A stretch of 64,000 nt of DNA, from NCBI RefSeq assembly GCF_001514145.1, contig NZ_KQ948668.1, positions 1-64,000 on the forward strand. Direction: 5' to 3'. Source of the DNA: Streptomyces canus (GTDB lineage Bacteria > Actinomycetota > Actinomycetes > Streptomycetales > Streptomycetaceae). Position numbers and translations under genes: made by a program. Below, in pieces: positions 16,823-25,843 of this stretch (position 1 is the stretch's first letter; each line of letters opens with the position of its first letter). The notes below the pieces were generated by a model. The model worked only from the letters and a program-made list of their open reading frames with translations. It did not search any database and was not told the origin of the DNA.

Positions 16823-19431
16823 GGGATGCCCACTTCGGTGAGGATCGTCCGGAGAGCTTCGGGCGGGCCCGTACGGAGCGGGGCCGGGGCGCCGACACGA
16901 CCCGGAACCGCGGAAAGATCACCGCCGCCGAACCGTGACTCCGGAGTGGCCGGGGGACGTATCTCGTAGGTGCGCCAGACGCGTGCCGGCGAATTCAGCA
17001 GCACCAGACGGGGTTTCGCCCACGCGACGAACGTCCAGCGGTCCCGGCTCCGGGCCCGGACGAGCACCGCGTCGGAGGTGTGCCGCCCGAGCCGGTCGGC
17101 GACTCTCGCGGCGACCGGTACCGGATTTCCGAAGGAGCCCTCGATCTCCCAGAGCCCGTCGTCGTACACGGCCGACCAGCCGGCCGCCGAGAGTTCCGCG
17201 ATCACCTCGGCATACGGGTCGGCCTCCTGAGCGAGGCCGATGAGCCGCTCCACCTCGCTCCATGACGCGACACGGGCCAGCGCCTGCCGCGGCGCGATCA
17301 TCAGGTCCTGCGCCCGGTCCGGCTCGGCTCTCGCGATCACGGCCTTGCTCCGTCGCCACGCGTGAGCGGCCCGTACGTCGTGTTCACCGCCACCGGTGAA
17401 CACGGCGTCCTGGCTGAGCAGCGTCATCACCACGGCTGTGACCGCCTCCAGTCGTCGCCGGGACTCGGGCGGCGCCTGCTCGTCGGCGGCGGCGGTCTCG
17501 CCTTCCGGTGTCAGGGCGGTGAGGAGATCGCCGAGTCCGGCGCGCCAGCTGTCGTCGTCCTCGTCCCAGACTCCTGCGGCCAGCAGTTGGACGTACAGAT
17601 TCGCCACGAGCAGCCGCATCGGGAGTCCGGACACGGGCTGCGGCTTGGGAGCGGCCAGTGTCCCCACCCAGCGCCGAGCCCAGTTGCGGCAGATGACCCG
17701 CTGCTCCGGCGCCACGTACGGTGCGAGGTCCTCGCCCGCCGGCTCCTCGTCCTCCGTGTCGTCCCCGTACGCCTCGTCGGCGTCCGCACCGGTGACCGCC
17801 GACACGACCCACGGTGACGTGGGTGCCTGCGGAAGGTCGAACTGTGAGGTGCCGAACGCCAGGTCCGTCAGCCGGTCCCCGAGCATCCGGCGGCAGTCCG
17901 CGAGGTAGGCGTCCCAGCGGTCCACCCCGCTGACGGCACTGACGACCCCGGGGCCGGACGTCGTGCTCGTCGCGGCGCTCCCCCCGGGCGCGGAGCTCCC
18001 CGCGATGAGTTCCCGCAGGCGCAACAGGTCCGCCTCGAAACGCCGTGCGGCGCGTTCGTCGGCGAAGAGGGCCTGTGCCGTGTAGTCGTACTTCAGGCTG
18101 GGCCCGCTGTCCGCGTCGCCACGGCGTGCGCAGTGCACCGGGCTGTAGACGAAGACGACGGCGGATTCGGCGGTGCCACCGTCGGGCCGGACGCAGGTCG
18201 CGCGCACCGCCGCGCCGGGCATCTCCGGAAGCGGGAACGACCAGGCCCGCCGTCCGGCGGGGACGCTGCCGATCTCGGTCCAGGAGCCCGGCGAGCCGTC
18301 CGGAGAAGTGCTGATCAAGACGGGTGTCGGACGACCCTGGTCCAGGCAGACGTGTAGACCGTCGCTGTCCACCTTGGCCCCGAGCAGGACCAGTGTGGGG
18401 GCGGTGGTGGTGACGGGCCGGATGGTGCGGCCCGTCAGGCTGCCGAGAGGAGTGACACGTCCCTCGTCGGGGAGCAGTGGTGAGGGCTCGGTGGCGAATA
18501 CGGCGAGTTCGCAGTTGCCGCCCTCCCTCGTGCTGGTGCACAGTGCGGGCCCGGTGAGGTTGGGGCTTCCGGTCAGCGCGTACCGGCGGTCGCCCTGCTG
18601 CCACTGGATGAACTTGCCGTGGCGCATCCGGGTTTCGTCGAGCAGCCGTATCTCCGCGGACGAGTCCTTGAGGGCCCCCTTCACCGTTTCGGCGTCGTAG
18701 CTCGACCAACGAGGCTGGAGACCGAGGATCGCACGGCGCGGTGCGAGACGGTCGACGAGCTCGCGCAGGGCGTCACCGGTGGCGTCGACGAACGGGGCGT
18801 AGGCGTGCAGCTCGTCCACGGGGCCGGGGGGCAGTTGGCCCAGCAGGCCGCGGTGGAGGTTGTGCAGCAGCCGGGGCCCGGCATCCGAGTCACCGGAGGG
18901 GGCATTGATGTGACGCTCCGTCAGCAGCGCGGCAATTTCGCGTAGATGGGCCGCGGACCAGGGCGCGAGATCCACGACCGCGGGCAGTTCGTCCAGCCAG
19001 TCGGCGAGGTCGGCGAGGACCGGGTGGGAGGCGCCGTGCTCCGTCTCCACCACGGTCCACAGCTCGTCGTTGGCTCCCCAGCCGGACAGGGTGGGGTTTC
19101 CCGAGCCGACGGCGACCCGGCAGGCTTCCTCGCCGATCAGCAGTGCGACCTTGGGATGGAACGCGCCGCGACAGGTGGCGGGCCCGTGGAGGTAGCTGCG
19201 CCCGGCCATCCGTACGTCGACCGGGTCGTGGAGGCTCTGGGCGGCGTCACTGATGACCGCGGTGCGGGCGCCGAGACTGCGCGCGAGGGGAATCGCGACC
19301 TTCTCCAGGAAGGGAAGATCGACGGTGAACCCCATGAAGAGCGCCTCGTGCAAGGCCCCGTCGCCCTGCTCGTGCCACTCGTGCAGCAGCGTGACCGGGG
19401 AGGCGAACCGGGTGTGCTGGGCCACGCTCAC
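16780..19431 (-). CDS. Large protein with two phospholipase-D (HKD) motifs, possible nuclease
   Basis: An 883-aa protein. Two PLD-superfamily half-sites are clear: His92-x-Lys94 followed by GSGN (109-112), and His271-x-Lys273 followed by GSPN (288-291). Together they would build one active site, most likely a phosphodiesterase or nuclease. Residues about 320-880 match nothing I can name. They include a Ser/Thr/Gly linker near 480, an acidic patch (DDTEDEEPAGED) near 570 and a C-terminal segment ending IPYPELVRRLF. No signal peptide is seen, so it should act in the cytosol. GTG at 19431 overlaps the stop of the upstream gene (GTGA), showing tight coupling. DISARM DrmC and other PLD defence effectors are possible relatives by domain only; no helicase or methylase is nearby. 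Confidence 0.75.
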   Translation of the reverse strand: MSVAQHTRFASPVTLLHEWHEQGDGALHEALFMGFTVDLPFLEKVAIPLARSLGARTAVISDAAQSLHDPVDVRMAGRSYLHGPATCRGAFHPKVALLIGEEACRVAVGSGNPTLSGWGANDELWTVVETEHGASHPVLADLADWLDELPAVVDLAPWSAAHLREIAALLTERHINAPSGDSDAGPRLLHNLHRGLLGQLPPGPVDELHAYAPFVDATGDALRELVDRLAPRRAILGLQPRWSSYDAETVKGALKDSSAEIRLLDETRMRHGKFIQWQQGDRRYALTGSPNLTGPALCTSTREGGNCELAVFATEPSPLLPDEGRVTPLGSLTGRTIRPVTTTAPTLVLLGAKVDSDGLHVCLDQGRPTPVLISTSPDGSPGSWTEIGSVPAGRRAWSFPLPEMPGAAVRATCVRPDGGTAESAVVFVYSPVHCARRGDADSGPSLKYDYTAQALFADERAARRFEADLLRLRELIAGSSAPGGSAATSTTSGPGVVSAVSGVDRWDAYLADCRRMLGDRLTDLAFGTSQFDLPQAPTSPWVVSAVTGADADEAYGDDTEDEEPAGEDLAPYVAPEQRVICRNWARRWVGTLAAPKPQPVSGLPMRLLVANLYVQLLAAGVWDEDDDSWRAGLGDLLTALTPEGETAAADEQAPPESRRRLEAVTAVVMTLLSQDAVFTGGGEHDVRAAHAWRRSKAVIARAEPDRAQDLMIAPRQALARVASWSEVERLIGLAQEADPYAEVIAELSAAGWSAVYDDGLWEIEGSFGNPVPVAARVADRLGRHTSDAVLVRARSRDRWTFVAWAKPRLVLLNSPARVWRTYEIRPPATPESRFGGGDLSAVPGRVGAPAPLRTGPPEALRTILTEVGIPYPELVRRLFSDGG

Positions 19432-20969
19432 GCGCTCAACTCCAAGATCGTCTGGCCGGCCGTGGTGACGGCATGACAGCCGTCCCGGACCGTGAAGAAA
19501 CCCAACTGTTGTCCGAAGGAGCCGAGTTGCAGGAGACGCGTACCGATGTCGGAGTCCCCTTCGTCACCGGTCTTGAAGTACCGCTCGTCCCGCAGATGCA
19601 GCCGCGAGAAGATCTTCAGTCCGCCGGTCGCCCGGTCGTGGCGCAGTTTGGCGAGGGCGACCCTGCGGGACTGGGCGAGCATGTCGTCCACCAGGCGGGC
19701 GGCCAGATCGCTCATGGGCCGGTCGAGGTGGTCGACGACGAGGCCGTCGACCCAGGTGGGGTCCAGGAACTCGGCCGCACGCCGTCGCCGCCCCAGGAAG
19801 ACGGCCCGTACGTCGCCGGGCAGATGGCCCTCCCGGGACCGGAGCGCGCCGACCAGCAGCAGGAGTACATCGGTCATCGGCGTGTCATCGCCCGGCTCAA
19901 GGAGTTGCCGTTCGGCCGGCAGCAAGTGGCCGGCGGTGTCCTTGAGCGGCGGCAGGTCGTCCAGAGCCTGCCGAAGTGTCCTGTTCGGAGCCTGCAGTGC
20001 CAGCCAGTCGCGGAGCTCCTCGGCGGACCGGTCGGCCTCGCCCTCCTTGGACCCGATCTCCGCCACCAGTGCCGCCCACAGCCTGCGCCAGGCGCCGACG
20101 GAGTAGTGACGCAGCAGTAGCCCTCGCCAGCCCGCGGCCTCCGGAATCGCGGCCAGGACCGGGTCGCCGGTCAGGGTCTCGCCGAACGCCACCGCCGAAC
20201 GCAGCGTTTCCTGGTAGCCGTGGCCCTCGTGGCCGTGGAGCTCGATGGCGCGGCCGAGGGCACGCAGCGTGGCACGCCGGGTGCGGTCGGACGGCTCCCA
20301 TTCCTCGGGAACGTGCACGCCTGCGGACGTGGTCGCGGTGATCAGTCGGGTGAGCCATTCCCGCTCGGCAGCGAGCGGCACCCCCAGGGCCGCCTGCCCG
20401 GCTCGCTCCAGTGCGGGGGAGGGCACGACGTCTCGTTCCGCGAGCGACAGCAGCGGGGCGAAGGCTTCGCCGACGGCGGCAGGGCAGCGGTGGCGGCCGG
20501 GCCTGAGCGCCCCCTGCTCGAGCTTCACGGTGCCGAGAACCACGGCAGGTCCGCCGTACTGGTCCCAGAAGCCCCAGCGGCGGGGCGAGTACGACTGGCC
20601 CAGTTCCTCTTCGTCCGCCGCTCGCGCCAGTTCCAGGCTCTCACCGCAAAAGCGACGCACCCGGTCGACCCCGTGGGCCGACCACTCCACTTCGGCCGAC
20701 GCGCCCGCGCACTGAAGCGCGGCCAGCAGCACCTCGCAGTGGCGAACCAGCCCCCGGCACCCGGTGGCGTCGAGGTCCAGCCGCTCGGCATGGGCGGCGA
20801 TCGCGGCGTACATCGAGTGGTACCGGAGGTACCGGGTCACGGTGGACACCCCCGGTACCAGGCGGTCCACCGCTCGCATCACCGGCCCTTCCACCGCCAG
20901 CGGATAGCGTCCGGACCGTACTCCCAGCCCCTGCACGGCCCATGCCGGCCCTTGGACGTCGACCGTCAC
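19428..20969 (-). CDS. Uncharacterised 513-aa protein coupled to the PLD-family gene
   Basis: I do not recognise the family. It is soluble, without Walker, HKD, methylase or protease motifs. The N-terminus contains RYPLAVEGPVMRAVDRLVPG and then TRYLRYHSMYAAIAAHAERL. The middle is alpha-helical and rich in Arg, Glu and Trp. The last 40 residues (LGSFGQQLGFFTVRDG then HAVTTAGQTILEL) look like the wing and final helix of a winged-helix domain, suggesting nucleic-acid binding or partner docking. GTG at 20969 follows GGAGGTG; longer in-frame starts would run into promoter DNA. It is the first gene of a two-gene operon with the PLD protein, so the two probably act together. Confidence 0.7.
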   Translation of the reverse strand: MTVDVQGPAWAVQGLGVRSGRYPLAVEGPVMRAVDRLVPGVSTVTRYLRYHSMYAAIAAHAERLDLDATGCRGLVRHCEVLLAALQCAGASAEVEWSAHGVDRVRRFCGESLELARAADEEELGQSYSPRRWGFWDQYGGPAVVLGTVKLEQGALRPGRHRCPAAVGEAFAPLLSLAERDVVPSPALERAGQAALGVPLAAEREWLTRLITATTSAGVHVPEEWEPSDRTRRATLRALGRAIELHGHEGHGYQETLRSAVAFGETLTGDPVLAAIPEAAGWRGLLLRHYSVGAWRRLWAALVAEIGSKEGEADRSAEELRDWLALQAPNRTLRQALDDLPPLKDTAGHLLPAERQLLEPGDDTPMTDVLLLLVGALRSREGHLPGDVRAVFLGRRRRAAEFLDPTWVDGLVVDHLDRPMSDLAARLVDDMLAQSRRVALAKLRHDRATGGLKIFSRLHLRDERYFKTGDEGDSDIGTRLLQLGSFGQQLGFFTVRDGCHAVTTAGQTILELSA

Positions 20970-21135
20970 TCCGCCACCTCCGCCTGCGACCTGCCCGCCC
21001 GCGCTGCCACGGGGTGCACCCAATGATCCACTCAAGGACCGCCCGCCGTACGGGAAACGGTGAGCGCGATGGTCATTTCCCCGTATGCCGTAATTCGGTT
21101 GACCCGGCCCCCGCGCTGCGGGCTCAATACCCGGC

Positions 21136-22248
21136 ATGGCCGACATCCAGGGCACGTACGACGATCTGTTCTCCGCCGTCCCCAACAAGCTGGCAGCGCT
21201 GCTGGGGGAGGGGGATGTCGGGGGATCCGTGGCCGTCTTCGTGGGCGGTGAACCGGTGGTGGACGTCTGGGCCGGCTACGCCGACGCCGAGCGGACGGCC
21301 CCGTGGGAGCGGGACACGATCACGAACGTCTTCTCCACGACCAAGACGATGACGGCACTGTGCGCGCTGATCCTCGCCGACCGCGGGGAACTCGACCTGC
21401 ACGCCCCGGTCGCCCGGTACTGGCCGGAGTTCGCCGCCGCCGGCAAGGAGAAGGTGCTGGTACGGCATCTGCTCTCGCACACCGCGGGACTGCCCCACTG
21501 GGAGGGCCCGGTCGAGGAGCTCTACGACTGGCCGGCCGCCACCGCACGGCTCGCCGCCCAGCCGCTGCTCTGGGAGCCCGGCACCGCGGCCGGCTACCAC
21601 TCGCTCACCCAGGGATTCCTGGTCGGCGAGGTCCTGCGCCGGATCACCGGCCGCACCGTTGGCGAGTTCCTTGCCGACGAGGTGACCGGGCCCCTCGGAG
21701 CCGACTTCCACGTCGGACTCTCCGCCGAGCACGATCACCGCGTCGCCCTCACGGTCCCCCCGCCCGGCCGGGACGAGGACTACACCGCGGGCGCCGCCAC
21801 CCCGGGTCCCGACGCGAAACCCTCCAGCGGGACCGCCCTGCGTGTCCGGGACGGCAACAGTGTGGCGTGGCGGCGCGCCCAGATTCCCGCCGCCAGCGGG
21901 TTCGGCAATGCCCGCTCCATCGCGCTCGTGCAGTCCGCGCTCGCGTGCGAAGGCACGGTCCTGGGCGTACGGCCGTTGTCGGCGGCGGGTGCCGGGCGGG
22001 CCCGGGAGGAGCAGTTCGCCGGCGAGGACCGCGTGATCGGCATGGCACAGCGGTACGGCCTGGGTTACGGCCTCTTCGGCAACACCTTCGGCTGGGGCGG
22101 CTGGGGCGGCTCCCTCGTCATGATCGACCCCGACGCCCGCATGGCGGTGGCGTACGCGACCAACCAGATGCGTGAACCCGCCGAGGACACCCGGGGGTTG
22201 GACCTCGTCATGTCCGCCTACGACGGCCTCCAGGGGCTGCGCCGCTGA
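21136..22248 (+). CDS. Serine hydrolase of the class C beta-lactamase/esterase family
   Basis: A 370-aa protein with the SxxK nucleophile motif Ser67-Thr-Thr-Lys70. At the YxN position it has Tyr154-His-Ser156. The C-terminal GWGGWGGS loop stands where KTG/HxG normally is. These traits fit EstB/LACTB-like esterases or peptidases rather than true beta-lactamases. No signal peptide is visible, so it should be cytosolic. It stands alone between the PLD operon (divergent, 166 bp away) and the EF-G paralogue. A related but distinct enzyme is encoded at 44823-46049. Its substrate is unknown. Confidence 0.85.
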   Translation: MADIQGTYDDLFSAVPNKLAALLGEGDVGGSVAVFVGGEPVVDVWAGYADAERTAPWERDTITNVFSTTKTMTALCALILADRGELDLHAPVARYWPEFAAAGKEKVLVRHLLSHTAGLPHWEGPVEELYDWPAATARLAAQPLLWEPGTAAGYHSLTQGFLVGEVLRRITGRTVGEFLADEVTGPLGADFHVGLSAEHDHRVALTVPPPGRDEDYTAGAATPGPDAKPSSGTALRVRDGNSVAWRRAQIPAASGFGNARSIALVQSALACEGTVLGVRPLSAAGAGRAREEQFAGEDRVIGMAQRYGLGYGLFGNTFGWGGWGGSLVMIDPDARMAVAYATNQMREPAEDTRGLDLVMSAYDGLQGLRR

Positions 22249-22329
22249 CCGCGGAAAACCCCGTGCGCTGACGCAGCCGGCTCCCTACACTCGCCATGAC
22301 CAGGGAAGACGAGTGAGGGGAGTACGGCC

Positions 22330-22446
22330 ATGTGCGTGCGCACAGCTGTCGCCGTCCCCCGGACGTCGTACGACGTGATCCTCGTGTCCCCGTCCCTCCG
22401 GTGCCCGCTGCGCGGCCGGCACCGGATGCCCGTGACGACTGCCTGA
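22330..22446 (+). CDS. Small ORF, possible leader peptide upstream of the EF-G paralogue
   Basis: A 38-codon ORF starting MCVRTAVAVPRTSYDVIL, with a strong GAGGGGAG RBS 7 bases before ATG. It ends 101 bases before the EF-G-like start. The product is basic, with Cys2 and a second Cys, and is not similar to a family I know. The good RBS and lack of other genes in this 299-bp gap make translation plausible, and a regulatory leader role is possible. No clear terminator/antiterminator pair was seen by eye. Confidence 0.4.
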   Translation: MCVRTAVAVPRTSYDVILVSPSLRCPLRGRHRMPVTTA

Positions 22447-22547
22447 ACGGTCGAGTACCGCCGTAGCACACATAGGTGGCGTGCCGTCATGTCGTCGTAC
22501 GGGCCATTGCGCAGCCCTGTCATCACAGCACCGAAAGGCCATGGGCC

Positions 22548-24584
22548 GTGCGCACCAACAACCCCAACCCGCTCGCCGTCGTCCGCAACCTCGGCATCCT
22601 CGCCCACGTCGACGCCGGGAAGACCACCGTCACCGAGCGGATCCTGTACGCCACCGGAACCATGCACAAGCGCGGCGAGGTCCACGACGGCACCACCGTC
22701 ACCGACTTCGACCCGCAGGAGCGGGACCGCGGGATCACCATCTTCGCGGCGGCCGTGAGCTGCGCGTGGGACGGGCACCGCCTCAACCTCATCGACACCC
22801 CGGGGCACGTCGACTTCGCCGACGAGGTGGAGCGCTCGCTCAGGGTGCTCGACGGGGCGGTCGCGGTGTTCGACGCGGTCGCGGGCGTGGAGCCGCAGAG
22901 CGAGTCGGTGTGGCGGCAGGCGGACCGGCACGGTGTGCCCAGGATCGCGTTCGTCAACAAGCTGGACCGCGCGGGCGCCGACCTGGATGCGGCCGTCGAA
23001 TCGATCCGGCAGCGGCTGCATCCGGCCCCGCTGGTCGTGCAGTTGCCCATCGGCAGCGAGGACGGCTTCACCGGTGTCGTCGATCTGCTGAGGATGCGGG
23101 CGCTGACCTGGGCGGATGGCACCGCCGCTGCCGACGAGGGGCCCGTGCCGGACGATCTGCGTGAAGAAGCCCTACGGCGACGTCGATTGCTGGAGGAAGC
23201 GGTCGCCGAACGCCACCCGGCCGCCCTGGAGGAGTTCTGCGACCGGGAGACCGTCTCCGCGGACACCCTCACCGCCGCCCTGCGGGACCTCACCCGCAGC
23301 GGCGACGGCGTGGTCGTGCTGTGCGGCTCGGCCTACCGCAACTGCGGCATCGAACCGTTGCTGGACGCGGTCGTGGCGTATCTGCCGTCGCCGCTCGACG
23401 TGCCCGCCGTACGCGGTGAGAACGGCGAGGAGCGGCCCTGCGACCCGGCGGCGCCCTTCGCGGCGCTGGCGTTCAAGGTGAACGCCACCCCGACGGGGCG
23501 GCTGACGTACGTACGCGTGTACTCGGGAACGATCGAGAAGGGAGCCACCGTGTGGGACGCGGGTGCGCGGCGCACCGAGCGCGTCGGACGGATCCTGCGC
23601 GTACAGGCCGACCGGCACGCCCCGTTGGAACGGGCGGTCGCCGGCGACATCGTGGCCGTCGTCGGGCTGAAGTCGGCCCGCGCCGGCTCGACTTTGTGCG
23701 CGCCGGACGCCCCGCTCGTGCTCGAACCGCCCGGCGTGGCGGAGCCGGTCGTGTCGGTGGCGGTCGAGGCGGAGCGGTCAGCCGACACCGACAGGTTGGC
23801 CTCGGCGCTCGCCCGACTGGCCGAGGAGGACCCGTCGCTCGTCGTCCGCACGGACGCCGAGACCGGTCAGACCCTGCTCTCGGGCATGGGTGAACTGCAT
23901 CTGGAGGTCGCTGTGGAGAAGGCGCGGCGCGAGCACGGCCTGACGCTCAACGTCGGCCGTCCGAGGGTGAGTTACCGCGAGACGGTCGGACGCGGGGTGT
24001 CCGGGCTGGTCTTCCGGCACGTCAAACAGGACGGCGGGGCTGGGCAGTTCGCGCATGTCGTGCTCGATGTGGAGCCGTCGGCGGAGGGGTTCGAGTTCCG
24101 CTCGGCCGTCGTCGGCGGGCGGGTCCCGCAGGAGTACGTCCGCGCGGTCGAGGCCGGCTGCCGGGATGCCCTGGCCGAGGGTCCTCTCGGCGGGCACCCG
24201 GTGACCGGGCTGCGGGTCACGCTCACCGACGGTTCGACCCATGTGAAGGACTCCTCGGACACGGCCTTCCGCACGGCGGGCCGGTTCGGCCTCCGGGAGG
24301 CGTTGTGTGCCTGCGCGATGGTCCTCCTGGAACCGGTCGTCGAGGTCACGGTCACCGTCCCCGAGGACGCCGTCGGCGCGGTGCTCGGCGACCTCGCCGC
24401 ACGCCGCGGCCGGGTCTCGGGCTCGGTCACGCGCGGCGGTTCGGCGGTCGTCACGGCGACCGTGCCGCTGGCCGAACTCTTCGGCTACGCGACGAGATTG
24501 CGGAGCCGGACCCAGGGCCGCGGCACCTTCACGGCCCGGCCTACGGGGTACGCACCGGCTCCGGCGGTGACAACGGCACGGTGA
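22548..24584 (+). CDS. Elongation factor G paralogue (EF-G-like translational GTPase)
   Basis: A 678-aa GTPase of the EF-G family. The G domain has G1 AHVDAGKTT (19-27), G2 RGIT (61-64), G3 DTPGH (83-87) and G4 NKLD (137-140). Domains II to V follow, ending with the YATRLRSRTQGRGTF EF-G C-terminal signature. Domain IV has HVKQDGGAGQFAHV where main EF-Gs have HKKQSGGSGQYA. Streptomyces carry such a second EF-G besides the ribosomal-operon fusA. It may act as an alternative elongation, recycling or ribosome-protection factor. No str-operon neighbours are present, supporting a paralogue. GTG at 22548 with GAAAGG upstream is preferred over a longer in-frame start at 22476. Confidence 0.9.
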   Translation: MRTNNPNPLAVVRNLGILAHVDAGKTTVTERILYATGTMHKRGEVHDGTTVTDFDPQERDRGITIFAAAVSCAWDGHRLNLIDTPGHVDFADEVERSLRVLDGAVAVFDAVAGVEPQSESVWRQADRHGVPRIAFVNKLDRAGADLDAAVESIRQRLHPAPLVVQLPIGSEDGFTGVVDLLRMRALTWADGTAAADEGPVPDDLREEALRRRRLLEEAVAERHPAALEEFCDRETVSADTLTAALRDLTRSGDGVVVLCGSAYRNCGIEPLLDAVVAYLPSPLDVPAVRGENGEERPCDPAAPFAALAFKVNATPTGRLTYVRVYSGTIEKGATVWDAGARRTERVGRILRVQADRHAPLERAVAGDIVAVVGLKSARAGSTLCAPDAPLVLEPPGVAEPVVSVAVEAERSADTDRLASALARLAEEDPSLVVRTDAETGQTLLSGMGELHLEVAVEKARREHGLTLNVGRPRVSYRETVGRGVSGLVFRHVKQDGGAGQFAHVVLDVEPSAEGFEFRSAVVGGRVPQEYVRAVEAGCRDALAEGPLGGHPVTGLRVTLTDGSTHVKDSSDTAFRTAGRFGLREALCACAMVLLEPVVEVTVTVPEDAVGAVLGDLAARRGRVSGSVTRGGSAVVTATVPLAELFGYATRLRSRTQGRGTFTARPTGYAPAPAVTTAR

Positions 24585-24612
24585 CGGCCGGGACGGAAGT
24601 CCCGTGACCGCA

Positions 24613-24649
24613 GGGTCGTAGGGCGGCCCGCACTCCCGCCCTACGACCC
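24613..24649. terminator. Hairpin terminator between convergent genes
   Basis: A perfect 13-bp stem (GGGTCGTAGGGCG with CGCCCTACGACCC) and an 11-nt loop lie 29 bases after the EF-G paralogue stop and 25 bases before the end of the minus-strand gene. Confidence 0.8.
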
Positions 24650-24673
24650 CTCCACCGGAACTCACACTCGTGG

Positions 24674-25315
24674 TCACCAGGAGGACGGAGGTGACGTGCG
24701 GGTGACCACGGCAGGAAGCTGCCCGCTCTCGATCACCTCCCGTGGGAGCGACAGCCCGAAGTGCTCACCGATGACCCTCAACACCCGGCGCTTCTCTTCG
24801 GCTGGTGCCGGCTCCTCGTCCGCACCCAGCAGGTCGTCCATGTCGTCCTCCGGTGGAATGACTCCGGCCGCCTCCAGCGCCGGGCGCAGCAGGTCCGGCT
24901 GGGCTCCTGTGGGGTGGTACCCGAAGCCCAACTCGAAGTGCAGCTGCACCTCGCCGTCGGCGAGGTACCTGAAGAAGGAGGGCGGATTGTCCGGCTGTGG
25001 GTCGAAGATCAATACCTCGGCGCCCCGGGACGTTGCCGGGTCCAGGGCCCAGCCTTCGCTGCCCACGCATTCCACGATGAACGACCAGTCGCCGCTTCGG
25101 CCGATGCGGCCGACGCAGTAGATCTGCGTGAGGTCGACCATGCGGTGCGCGTCCTGGACGGTGAGGGCGGCCCCGAATTCGACAGGTTCATGGTCGGCCA
25201 TGCGTTCGGCCAGCTGCTGAGGGCTGAGGCCGCGGGCGCAGGTGATGTACAGGTCGGTGGCGCTCGGGCTCGTACCGCGCCAGGCGTCGGCTATCCATGC
25301 GAGACCGTCAGGCAT
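24674..25315 (-). CDS. Uncharacterised acidic protein (DUF6461-like?)
   Basis: A 213-aa soluble acidic protein. It starts MPDGLAWIADAWRG and contains LYITCARGLSPQQLAERM, then a beta-rich WSFIVECVGSEGWALDP segment. This arrangement recalls actinobacterial DUF6461-type proteins (RGLSPEE-like helix, then a WS..IE..G strand), but the match is from memory and weak. The C-terminal third is acidic (PPEDDMDDLLGADEE) with a final helix. ATG at 25315 follows GGAAGGA. It is the third gene of a minus-strand row headed by the CooC-like ATPase, 89 bp after the 130-aa gene, so co-transcription is likely. Confidence 0.6.
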   Translation of the reverse strand: MPDGLAWIADAWRGTSPSATDLYITCARGLSPQQLAERMADHEPVEFGAALTVQDAHRMVDLTQIYCVGRIGRSGDWSFIVECVGSEGWALDPATSRGAEVLIFDPQPDNPPSFFRYLADGEVQLHFELGFGYHPTGAQPDLLRPALEAAGVIPPEDDMDDLLGADEEPAPAEEKRRVLRVIGEHFGLSLPREVIESGQLPAVVTRTSPPSSW

Positions 25316-25404
25316 CGCGGTTCGTTCCTTCCGTGCCACGACATGAGGCCGGTGGGGCACAGTGAGAACCAGTGCTGTGCCCCACCGACCGACCACCGGG
25401 GGTC

Positions 25405-25797
25405 TCAGCAGTCCCTGAACTCCGGCGACTGATTCAGCACCTGTGACCGTACCGACGTGAAGCGGGCGTAGGTCTCACCCGTGAGCGACTCCGGGCGGAA
25501 GGCCGCCACCCGGTGGCAGTTCTGGAAGGCCAGGGCCACGCCGAAGTGGCGTTCCAGGCTGCCGCGGATGGCGTCGCTGGCGAGGGCGCGCAGGAGCTGG
25601 CCGCGTTCCCGCTCGGACGGGGGAGGGGTCTGGTTGTCGGTGAACTCGACCGTGCCGTCACGCAGTTCGGTGGCGAGGGAGGCGATCAGGTCGTAGGCGT
25701 AGGGGAGGGACGTGCGGACCGTGTCCACGAAGTCCTCCTCGCGGATATCGCCCTGTTCGGCTGCGGCGAGGAGCTTCGGGGAGACGTCGAGAGACAT
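25405..25797 (-). CDS. Uncharacterised 130-aa protein next to the CooC-like ATPase
   Basis: A helical soluble protein starting MSLDVSPKLLAAAEQGDIRE, with a conserved-looking TSLPYAYDLIASLATEL segment and a C-terminal HFGVALAFQNCHRVAAF segment containing one Cys and nearby His residues. I do not recognise the family. It lies 46 bp downstream of the CooC-like ATPase on the same strand, so it may be a partner or client of that ATPase. Two cysteines (one near residue 94, one at the C-terminus) could bind metal, but no CxxC motif exists. Confidence 0.6.
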   Translation of the reverse strand: MSLDVSPKLLAAAEQGDIREEDFVDTVRTSLPYAYDLIASLATELRDGTVEFTDNQTPPPSERERGQLLRALASDAIRGSLERHFGVALAFQNCHRVAAFRPESLTGETYARFTSVRSQVLNQSPEFRDC

Positions 25798-25843
25798 GTG
25801 AGGGGGGTTCCTGTCCTGTGGTCGTGAACTGAAGGGAGGGGAG

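Noticed and set aside
16780..20969. DISARM or another named PLD-containing defence system
   Set aside because: No DrmA/B helicase, methyltransferase or other required gene is in the neighbourhood; only the PLD motif is shared.
21136..22248. Antibiotic beta-lactamase
   Set aside because: There is no signal peptide, the KTG motif is missing and the YxN motif is altered, so an esterase/peptidase-like serine hydrolase is the safer call.
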